NCBI GenBank assembly: GCA_005787565.1
Contig: SYAP01000046.1
Coordinates: forward strand, 1 to 37,584
Direction of reading: 5' to 3'
Length of the DNA: 37,584 nt
Source: Verrucomicrobiaceae bacterium
GTDB taxonomy: Bacteria; Verrucomicrobiota; Verrucomicrobiia; Verrucomicrobiales; Akkermansiaceae
Shown: positions 30,346-37,584 of the stretch, piece after piece
Layout: each line of letters begins with the position of its first letter
Position numbering within the stretch: position 1 is the first letter of the stretch
Notes under the pieces: model-generated
The model's input: the letters and a program-made list of their open reading frames with translations, nothing else
Told to the model about the DNA's origin: nothing
Databases searched by the model: none
Translations under genes and position numbers: made by a program

Positions 30346-31605
30346 TCAGGGAGCTTCCCCCTCGCCCTCCGGCACTCCCTCATTCCCCTCGATTCCCTCC
30401 ATCTCCTCACGCATCAGTTCCATCAGCCGCTCCATGTCACTCAAATGACGGCGCAGCCTCTCCTGATTCCCCCCCCGCGGCGCACGCCCCGGCCCCTGCG
30501 GCCTCATGTTCCTCGCCCCTCGCGGCTGCACCATCTCAGGCTCCACCGCCACACTCGCAACACTCGGATCCAACGGCTCCGTCTCTAACAATCTCTTCAC
30601 CGCGGACGCCGGAATCATGAACGACCGCGTCCGGTCCACACGCGCCAACACCACACCCACCACCTCGCCGCGCAGATTCACCACCGGCCCGCCCGCCTGA
30701 TCAGGCGTCAACCGCATGTCCGTCTGAACCACGTTCGGAAACGGCCCGCGCACCTTGCTCACCGGACCACCCATCCGCTCCATCTGCCGCAAACGATCCC
30801 CCGAAAACTGCGGCAACTTCGGACGATTCCCTAACAAAACCTCAACCTTCAACACATCCTCACCCCGCTGGATCTCCATCGCCACCCTCTCCCCCGGCGC
30901 TCTCCCGATCAACGCGTTCCGCAACTCTAACAGACCGGAAATCCTCCGCTCCCCCACCTCCAAAATCACATCACCTTCCCCCAATCCCGCATCCGCCGCA
31001 CCGGATCCCTCCTCCACACTCGCCACACGCACCCCCACACCCTTGTGATCGGGATCCCCCATCACTCCCAAAAAAGCCTGATCCGTCTCCCGCGTATTCC
31101 GCTCCAAAACACTCACCACACCGATCCCGCCCGGCCGCCCATCAGGCTGCGGCGCTGCCAGAAACGTCCCCAAAGCCATCTCGCCATCCGACCACTTCAC
31201 CGGCGGCAACGCATCCCCCTCCAGCTTCAAAACCGCAAGATCCACCTCATCATAAACCCCAGTCACCACCACCGCCCTCACCTCCGAAGGATCCATCCCC
31301 GCTCCACTCGCAATCCGCAACGCACCACCTGCCCCCGCAATCTCACTCCACTTCGTCAAAACCGTCCGCCCATCACCCACCACCGTCCCATACGCCAATC
31401 GCTGCGTCCCGGACCACACCCGCACCGTCGACTTCGCAGCCTCCCGCAAAACCGGCGTGATCGACTGATTGAAATCATCCGACTGCTTGTCCACCGCACG
31501 CCGCTCCTCCGGCCTCAACAGCGGAATATCCTGCGCCAACGACGAACCCACCGTCATCAAAACCGCCGCCGCCACCATCAGACCGTTCATCGCATGTGTT
31601 TTCAT
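30346..31605 (-). CDS. HtrA/DegP-like protein with PDZ domain, catalytic triad degenerate (predicted pseudoprotease)
   Basis: Signal peptide. PDZ region GVRVASVEEGSGAADAGLGEGDVILEVGERRISGLLELRN. At the His site VLTKWSEI replaces VLTxxHV; at the Ser site DQAGGPVVNLRGEVVG replaces GNSGGP. Confidence 0.8.
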   Translation of the reverse strand: MKTHAMNGLMVAAAVLMTVGSSLAQDIPLLRPEERRAVDKQSDDFNQSITPVLREAAKSTVRVWSGTQRLAYGTVVGDGRTVLTKWSEIAGAGGALRIASGAGMDPSEVRAVVVTGVYDEVDLAVLKLEGDALPPVKWSDGEMALGTFLAAPQPDGRPGGIGVVSVLERNTRETDQAFLGVMGDPDHKGVGVRVASVEEGSGAADAGLGEGDVILEVGERRISGLLELRNALIGRAPGERVAMEIQRGEDVLKVEVLLGNRPKLPQFSGDRLRQMERMGGPVSKVRGPFPNVVQTDMRLTPDQAGGPVVNLRGEVVGVVLARVDRTRSFMIPASAVKRLLETEPLDPSVASVAVEPEMVQPRGARNMRPQGPGRAPRGGNQERLRRHLSDMERLMELMREEMEGIEGNEGVPEGEGEAP

Positions 31606-32606
31606 TCTTCTCTGAAAAGTTCTTCACGTTTTCCCAAAGTCACCTCGAGCTCCAAATCACGATCATCCCGGCGGACCACCGCCTTGACCACGTCACCCGG
31701 CTCTCGCTTCGCCAAAAGCATCATCAGATCCTGCCCGTTCTTCACCACCCCGCCATCCAACCCAATCACCACATCACCCGCACGAATGCCCGCCAACGCC
31801 GCCGGCGATCGCGCATAGACCCGCTCCACCGGCACACCCCTCCCACGCCCGCCATCCAATCCCATCTCGATTCCCAACACCGGCATCTCCGGATTCGCCA
31901 GCGGATTCATCGAGAGCCTCCCCCACGCCTTCCCCGCCAACAGCTTGTCCCAATCCTCAACAAACCCATCGATTCCCGCATGATTGTTGTTCTTCCACGA
32001 AACCCCGATCGAAGAATTGATCCCCACAATCTTCCCCTCCAAATCAAACAACGGCCCGCCCGAATCCCCGCCAATCAACGTGCAATCCGTCGTCAGGAAA
32101 TTCCCCGGACCCTTCGAAACCACCCGCCCGAACCGCACCGGCGGCGTCCTCGCCGGATCAAACCCCGCCGAATGCCCCAACGCCACCACCCAATCCCCAG
32201 CCACCAACGGCTTCGAGGCACCACGCTCACGAAACGGCCATGGCCCCGGCACCGTGATCTGCACCATCCCAATGTCCTTCGAAAAATTCGCCCCTAACAC
32301 CTTCCCCGGAACCTGCTTCCCGTCCGGAAAAACCACCATCACCTCCTCTGCACCCTGGATCACATGCGCCGCCGTCAAAATCAAACCATCCGCCGTCGTC
32401 ACCACCCCCGACCCCGAAGAACCCGTCTCATCCGATAACAACGCCACCGTCGCCGGCATCGTCACCTTCGCCACCTCCGCCACCTTCGCCTCCAACTTCA
32501 GCAAATCCTGAACCGTCGCCACCGGCTCCGCACCCCTCACCCCCACCAGCGAAACCACTAGCGCACACCCCGCACCCATCCAGCTTCGAAAGTTCATCGC
32601 ACTCAT
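31602..32606 (-). CDS. HtrA/DegP-like serine protease with PDZ domain, intact triad
   Basis: LILTAAHVIQG (His), KDIGMVQI (Asp), GGDSGGPLFDLEGKIVGINS (Ser), PDZ region near the C-terminus. ORF open from 32651; start taken at MSAMNFRSW. Confidence 0.85.
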   Translation of the reverse strand: MSAMNFRSWMGAGCALVVSLVGVRGAEPVATVQDLLKLEAKVAEVAKVTMPATVALLSDETGSSGSGVVTTADGLILTAAHVIQGAEEVMVVFPDGKQVPGKVLGANFSKDIGMVQITVPGPWPFRERGASKPLVAGDWVVALGHSAGFDPARTPPVRFGRVVSKGPGNFLTTDCTLIGGDSGGPLFDLEGKIVGINSSIGVSWKNNNHAGIDGFVEDWDKLLAGKAWGRLSMNPLANPEMPVLGIEMGLDGGRGRGVPVERVYARSPAALAGIRAGDVVIGLDGGVVKNGQDLMMLLAKREPGDVVKAVVRRDDRDLELEVTLGKREELFREE

Positions 32607-32704
32607 CTTGTTCGCATTCCTTAGCGCCGCATCCAACACTCTTCGTCTCAAACAACAATCGGGGATGGATCATCGGCCGCAACTGCGTTATTCTTCACAC
32701 GCAA

Positions 32705-35086
32705 ATGCCGAAACGCAACCCGCCTGAATCCAACCGCCGCCGCAGGGAATCCAAAGACCCCTCGCCGCCGAGCAAACCCGGCGTGCTCTCCTACCTCTTC
32801 CTCTGGCCCTTCCTCATCCTCAACCTCCTCACCCGCGGCCTCCCCACCCCGGCCCGCTGGATCGCCCGCCTCATCGGCTACCCCGCCGTCGCCACCATCT
32901 GCGCCATCGCTCTCCTCGCCGTCATCTACGGCATCCGCTCCCAACAATACGACCTCCACCGCATCCACGCCATGCCGGAACGATCCCTCATCCTCGACCG
33001 CCTCGGCGAGGAAATCGACCGCATCCACGGCGAAAAACGCAAGGTCGTCCCCCTCTCCCAAGTCGCCGAACCCTTCCACAAAGCCATCCTCGCCCGCGAG
33101 GACGAACGCTTCTATCAGCACGGCGCCATCGACCCCATCGGCATCGTCCGCGCCTTCCTCAAAAACCTCCAAGGCAAACGCGAAGGCGCATCCACCCTCA
33201 CCCAACAACTCGCATCCGACGTCTTCCAACTCAAACGCGGCGAAAAACGCGGCGACCTCCTCCGCCAACTCGATCGCAAATGCCTCGAAATCGCCATCGC
33301 CATCCGCATCGAGTCCTTCATGAAAAAGGACGACATCCTCCAAGCCTACATCAACCAGATCAACTGGGGCCGCCAAATCAAAGGCGTCGGCGAAGCCTCA
33401 CGCATCTACTTCGAGAAACACCCCTCACAACTCACCCTCTCCGAATCCGCACTCCTCGCCGGCATCGTCCGCGGACCCGATGCCTACAACCCCTTCAAAT
33501 CCATCGAAGCCTCCACCCGCGAACGCAACACCACCCTCGAGCGCATGGTCGCCGCAAAAGCCATCACCCGCGCCGAAGCCGATGCCGCAAAAGCCGAACC
33601 CATCGAAGTCCGCCCCACCTGGCGCCGCGAATACAAGGAATCCTACGCCATGGACTCCATCCGCCGCGACCTCGAAGTCATCCTCGAAAAAGAAGACATC
33701 CAACTCGGCGGCCTCACCATCACCACCACCATCGACCTCCGCCTCCAACGCGTCGCAGAAGAAGCCCTCGACAAAAAACTCCGCGAAACCGAACGCATCT
33801 CCGGCTACCCACACCCCACCCGCACCGCTTGGAAAGAATCCGGCAACACCGGCAACCAGTCCCCCCCCTACATCCAAGGCGCCGCCGTCGTCATCGAAAA
33901 CCGCACCGGCGCCATCCTCTCCATCGTCGGCGGACGCGACGCCAACGAATCACGCTTCAACCGCGCCCAGGACGGCCAACGCCAGATCGGCTCCATCTTC
34001 AAACCCTTCGTCTACCTCGCCGCCTTCGACCGAGGCCTCCGCCCGGACACCCAAATCAGCGACGGCCCCATCCAACCCGGGGAAATCAAAGGCGGCGGCT
34101 CCTGGCGACCTAACAACTCCGACGGAAAATTCGGCGGACTCCACCCCGCCTCCTACGGCCTCGTCCGCTCCCGCAACACCATGTCCGTCCGCGTCGGCAA
34201 CTACGCCAGCCTCTCTCGCGTCAAGGAAGTCGCTCGCATGGCCGGCTTCTCCAACCCCATGCCCGAAAACCCCGCCTCCTTCCTCGGCACCTGGGAAGCC
34301 ACCCCATGGGAAGTCGCCACCGCCTACACCATGTTCCCCAACGACGGCGTCCGCTACCGCCCCTACCTCATCTCCGAAATCAAGGACCGCAACGGAAACA
34401 TCCTCTACTCCACACCCTCCCTACCCTATCAGGCCGCATCCGCCGGCTCCGCATGGTCCGTCTCTCGCATCCTCAACCAGGTCGCCACCTCAGGCACCGC
34501 CTCCGCCGTCAAACGCCTCGGCTTCGATAAACCCTGCGCCGGAAAAACCGGAACCACCAACGACTTCAAGGACGCATGGTTCGCCGGCTACACCTCCTCT
34601 CTAACATGCGCCGTCTGGGTCGGCTTCGACCAACCCAAAAAAACCATCCAGGGCGGATACGGATCCACCCTCTCACTCCCCGTCTGGGTCGACGTCATGA
34701 AAACCGCGGACCGCCTCGGCTACAAAGCCGGACAACTCCACTCCAACGTCAACCTCGTCGACTGCCGCCTCTGCCGCCTCTCCGGCAAACGCGCAACCCC
34801 CGGCTGCGAAGCCGATGGAAACGCCTACAACGACCAAGTCCCCGCAGACATCGCCCTCGCCCCCAACGACCTCTGCCCCATCCACCCCGCACGCGCACAA
34901 CCCGTCAACGAAAACGACATCCCCCCACCCCCTCACCCTAACACCCCCACCCCCCCACGCGCACAACCCGTCCAAGATACCCCTTCCCCACGCCCCACCA
35001 CCCCACCACGCGCACAACCCGTCAACCCCACCCCACCACGCGCACAACCCGTCGAAGACCCACCCCGCGCCATCCCCATCCGCTAA
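32705..35086 (+). CDS. Bifunctional class A penicillin-binding protein (GT51 + transpeptidase)
   Basis: EDERFYQHGAIDPIGIVRA, GASTLTQQLASDVF (GT51). GSIFKPFVYLAAF (SxxK), SRNTMSVRVG (SxN), AGKTGTTNDFKDAWFAGY (KTG). PRAQPV-repeat tail. Confidence 0.93.
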   Translation: MPKRNPPESNRRRRESKDPSPPSKPGVLSYLFLWPFLILNLLTRGLPTPARWIARLIGYPAVATICAIALLAVIYGIRSQQYDLHRIHAMPERSLILDRLGEEIDRIHGEKRKVVPLSQVAEPFHKAILAREDERFYQHGAIDPIGIVRAFLKNLQGKREGASTLTQQLASDVFQLKRGEKRGDLLRQLDRKCLEIAIAIRIESFMKKDDILQAYINQINWGRQIKGVGEASRIYFEKHPSQLTLSESALLAGIVRGPDAYNPFKSIEASTRERNTTLERMVAAKAITRAEADAAKAEPIEVRPTWRREYKESYAMDSIRRDLEVILEKEDIQLGGLTITTTIDLRLQRVAEEALDKKLRETERISGYPHPTRTAWKESGNTGNQSPPYIQGAAVVIENRTGAILSIVGGRDANESRFNRAQDGQRQIGSIFKPFVYLAAFDRGLRPDTQISDGPIQPGEIKGGGSWRPNNSDGKFGGLHPASYGLVRSRNTMSVRVGNYASLSRVKEVARMAGFSNPMPENPASFLGTWEATPWEVATAYTMFPNDGVRYRPYLISEIKDRNGNILYSTPSLPYQAASAGSAWSVSRILNQVATSGTASAVKRLGFDKPCAGKTGTTNDFKDAWFAGYTSSLTCAVWVGFDQPKKTIQGGYGSTLSLPVWVDVMKTADRLGYKAGQLHSNVNLVDCRLCRLSGKRATPGCEADGNAYNDQVPADIALAPNDLCPIHPARAQPVNENDIPPPPHPNTPTPPRAQPVQDTPSPRPTTPPRAQPVNPTPPRAQPVEDPPRAIPIR
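34889..35053 (+). repeat. Imperfect repeats encoding PRAQPV units at the PBP C-terminus
   Basis: Four copies of c(a)cgcgcacaacccgtc at about 34889, 34955, 35005 and 35035, separated by Pro/Thr-rich linkers. Confidence 0.8.
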
Positions 35087-35141
35087 ATCCCCTCTTCCAT
35101 TACAACATCCACCCTAACAGCCTTTCAGCATCTACCACCAA

Positions 35142-36851
35142 GTGTCCTCCTGGCGCCCCATCACCCCGGACCCCTTCTGGAAACGCTGGCTTCCCCAGTG
35201 GCTCCACGCCCCTGCCATCTGGACCTTCCGCGCCGCCATCCTCGGCCTCGTCTGCTTCCTCGGCTTCGCCTTCTTCTACTTCCTGCTAGCCATGCGCTTC
35301 GATCTCGACGAAGTCGCAAAACTCCCCGCTGGCACCATCCTCTACGACCGCAACGGAACCGAACTCCCCTCCTCCTTCGGCGATGGCCGCCGCCTCGCCA
35401 AACGCCAAGACCTCCCCGAATTCATGGTCCAGGCCCTCCAGGCACGCGAAGACGCACGCTTCTATCAACACGGCGGCGTCGACTACCGCGGCCTCGCACG
35501 CGCCACCCTCCGCAACCTCAAGGACCGCGACTTCACCCAAGGCGCATCCACCCTCACCATGCAGCTCGCGCGCAACACCTACGAAATCCGCGCCAAATCC
35601 CTCCACCGCAAATTCCTCGAAATCGCCCTCACCCTCCGCATCGAATCCCGCTACGAAAAAGACGAAATCCTCACCCACTACCTCAACCGAATCTACTTCG
35701 GCGCCGGCGCTCACGGCGTCGAAAAAGCCGCACGAACCTACTTCCAACGCCCCGTCTCCGAACTCCACGAAGGCGAATGCGCACTCATCGTCGGCATCAT
35801 CCGCGGCCCCCACATCTTCTCTCCCTTCCGCAACCTCGATGCCGCACTCGCCCAACGCGACGAAACCCTCTCCCGCATGGTCGCCATGGGCTTCATCACC
35901 GAGGCCGAACGCAAAACCATCGCCGCACGCCCACTCCGCCTCGCCAACGAAACCGAACGCGAAACCCAGCGCTCCTACGCCCTCCAGGCCGCCATGCGCG
36001 AACTCAACCGCATCCTCGACTCCCTCGACATCCGCCTCGACGGCCTCCACGTCAAAACCACCCTCGACGCCGCCTGGCAAGCACGCCTCGAATCCGAACT
36101 CAACCGCGCCGTCCTCGACCTCGAAAAAGAACCCTCCTGGAAACACCCCATCCACTCCTCCCACTCCCCCGGCCAGGAAACCGACTACCTCCAATACGCC
36201 GCCGTCACCACCGAAACCAAAACCGGCGCCATCCTCGCCCTCATCGGCGGACGCGACTTCACCCACTCCGCCGTCGACCGCTCACGCTCCCGTCGCGACC
36301 TCGGCTCCGCCTTCGAACCCTTCGTCGCCGCCGCCGCCTCCGAACGCGGCAAACTCGTCCTCCCCGGCCGCCCCGTCCAAACCGGCCGCCAAATCGGCCC
36401 CGCAGAAGTCGAACGCCTCGCCAAACGCTGCGGCATCGCCGGTCCCTTCCTCAAAACCGAAGACCTCTTCCGCGGCTCCGTCGCCGCAACCCCCATGGAA
36501 ATGTCCGTCGGCCTCGCAACCCTCGGAAACCAAGGAAAACGCCCCAAACCCGTCCTCATCCGCGAAATCCGCGACGCCGAAGGCACCCTCATCTACACCG
36601 CCAAAACCAACCTCACCCCAGCCCTCTCCCCGGAAGCCGCCATCGACGCCACCTCCGTCCTCAAACGCCACGCCGGCACCCGCTGCTTCACCGGTGCCAC
36701 CGGCTCCGAACGCGATGCCTGGACCCTCCGCCTCGGCCCCTCAGGCTCCACCGCCATCTGGCTCGGCTTCGACAAACCCACCGCCATCGCACGAGAAACC
36801 CGCCTCAACGCACTCCTCCAAGAATTCGTCAGCCGCCTAGGAAACACCTAA
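35142..36851 (+). CDS. Class A PBP-like protein: intact GT51, degenerate and shortened transpeptidase domain
   Basis: EDARFYQHGGVDYRGLARA..QGASTLTMQLARNTYEI (GT51). SxxK position reads GSAFEPFVA (Lys to Glu), KTG position reads CFTGATGSERDAW, and the SxN region is absent. GTG start. Confidence 0.88.
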   Translation: MSSWRPITPDPFWKRWLPQWLHAPAIWTFRAAILGLVCFLGFAFFYFLLAMRFDLDEVAKLPAGTILYDRNGTELPSSFGDGRRLAKRQDLPEFMVQALQAREDARFYQHGGVDYRGLARATLRNLKDRDFTQGASTLTMQLARNTYEIRAKSLHRKFLEIALTLRIESRYEKDEILTHYLNRIYFGAGAHGVEKAARTYFQRPVSELHEGECALIVGIIRGPHIFSPFRNLDAALAQRDETLSRMVAMGFITEAERKTIAARPLRLANETERETQRSYALQAAMRELNRILDSLDIRLDGLHVKTTLDAAWQARLESELNRAVLDLEKEPSWKHPIHSSHSPGQETDYLQYAAVTTETKTGAILALIGGRDFTHSAVDRSRSRRDLGSAFEPFVAAAASERGKLVLPGRPVQTGRQIGPAEVERLAKRCGIAGPFLKTEDLFRGSVAATPMEMSVGLATLGNQGKRPKPVLIREIRDAEGTLIYTAKTNLTPALSPEAAIDATSVLKRHAGTRCFTGATGSERDAWTLRLGPSGSTAIWLGFDKPTAIARETRLNALLQEFVSRLGNT

Positions 36852-36857
36852 CCCCCA

Positions 36858-36886
36858 CCTCTTCCTCTTCCTCTTCCTCTTCCTTC
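36858..36886 (+). repeat. Hexanucleotide tandem repeat (CTTCCT)n
   Basis: cctcttcctcttcctcttcctcttccttc directly after the PBP-like CDS. Confidence 0.75.
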
Positions 36887-36890
36887 TTCC

Positions 36891-36946
36891 ACTTCTCACT
36901 TCTCACTTCTCACTTCTCACTTCTCACTTCTCACTAGTCACTTCCC
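36891..36946 (+). repeat. Heptanucleotide tandem repeat (ACTTCTC)6 plus two degenerate units
   Basis: acttctc x6, actagtc, acttccc, ending 3 nt before the ATG at 36950. Confidence 0.95.
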
Positions 36947-36949
36947 ACC

Positions 36950-37438
36950 ATGCCCCGCCCCATCGACTGGACCACCTGGACCGGCCAAATCCTCGCCACC
37001 CTCATGTTCATCATCCGCGATGGACAAATCCTCCTCATCGAAAAAAAACGCGGCCTCGGAGCAGGCAAAATCAATGGCCCCGGCGGCAAAATCGACCCCG
37101 GCGAAACCCCGCTCCAAGCCGCCATCCGCGAAACCCAGGAAGAACTCCACATCACCCCCCTCCACCCCGTCAAACTCGGCGAACTCTGGTTCTCCATGTC
37201 CGATTGCCCGGACATCCTCTGCCACGTCTATCGCGCAGAAAATTTCACCGGCACCCCCACCGAAACCGACGAAGCCATCCCCCTCTGGACCCCCACCACC
37301 GCCATCCCCTACCACCGCATGTGGGAAGACGACCAACAATGGCTCCCCCTCCTGCTAGATAACAAAACCTTCCACGGCCGCTTCATCTTCGAAAAAGACC
37401 ACCTCCTCTGGTCCCAAATCACCCCCACCCTCCCCTAA
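36950..37438 (+). CDS. MTH1/NUDT1-like NUDIX hydrolase (8-oxo-dGTP diphosphatase-like)
   Basis: NUDIX box GPGGKIDPGETPLQAAIRETQEELHI; C-terminal MWEDDQQWLPLLLDNKTFHGRFIFEKD resembles the MTH1 W-DD-W-PLLL-FHG-F pattern. Confidence 0.88.
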   Translation: MPRPIDWTTWTGQILATLMFIIRDGQILLIEKKRGLGAGKINGPGGKIDPGETPLQAAIRETQEELHITPLHPVKLGELWFSMSDCPDILCHVYRAENFTGTPTETDEAIPLWTPTTAIPYHRMWEDDQQWLPLLLDNKTFHGRFIFEKDHLLWSQITPTLP

Positions 37439-37504
37439 CCACCGCCCCCCCGCCGACAAGCCAACGCGCCATCAAAAACCGCGCAAAGCCCCCTTTAAAC
37501 ATCT

Positions 37505-37528
37505 CAGCTTTTCAGCTTTTCAGCCTTT
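37505..37528 (+). repeat. Octanucleotide tandem repeat (CAGCTTTT)x3, last unit CAGCCTTT
   Basis: cagctttt cagctttt cagccttt between the NUDIX gene and the tRNA. Confidence 0.65.
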
Positions 37529-37548
37529 CACCTTCCACCCCCAAAAAG

Positions 37549-37584
37549 TGGGCCCGCAGGGATTTGAACCCTGGACCAAGGGAT
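37549..37584 (-). tRNA. Partial tRNA, 3' half only; specificity not determinable
   Basis: Minus strand reads A-TCCCT-TGGTC-CAGGG-TTCAAAT-CCCTG-CGGGCCC-A: T-arm, variable loop and acceptor 3' strand. The anticodon is outside the window; no encoded CCA. Confidence 0.88.

Noticed and set aside
29288-30448. 386-aa alternative-frame ORF over the photolyase
   Set aside because: Arg/His/Pro-rich shadow frame; photolyase motifs are fully explained by 28911-30338.
35198-36937. 579-aa Arg/Pro/His-rich ORF over the second PBP
   Set aside because: Shadow frame of the PBP-like gene.
36858-36946. CRISPR array
   Set aside because: Contiguous 6-7-bp tandem units without spacers; a microsatellite, not CRISPR.

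Overview
The window is 37.6 kb of C-rich (+ strand), high-GC bacterial chromosome. Gene content points to Verrucomicrobiota: a DUF1501 + PSD1/cytochrome pair, CotH/LTD/autotransporter-strand secreted proteins, a TMEM43 homologue, bacterial SUI1, a GxxExxY protein, YidC, rpoA-rplQ, photolyase, HtrA-like proteases, two class A PBPs, an MTH1-like NUDIX hydrolase and a partial tRNA. The strongest observations are: (1) rpoA has two in-frame TAG codons 12 nt apart, exactly where the conserved alpha-CTD motif RNFGK-K-SLN-E-I needs Lys and Glu, and the frame stays open and conserved beyond them. (2) The hexamer CTAACA/TGTTAG (core YCTAACA, often CTAACAG) occurs about 43 times, in several reading frames and between genes, often forcing rare Leu codons. 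(3) A seven-fold heptanucleotide tandem repeat ends a few bases before the start codon of an MTH1-like NUDIX gene. (4) An HtrA pair and a PBP pair lie side by side, and in each pair one member has lost catalytic residues. (5) A GxxExxY gene is bracketed by ~29-bp direct repeats next to a RhuM-like remnant. (6) An AlkB gene is truncated at an AT-rich junction. All calls come from reading the sequence and the supplied ORF track; no searches were run.
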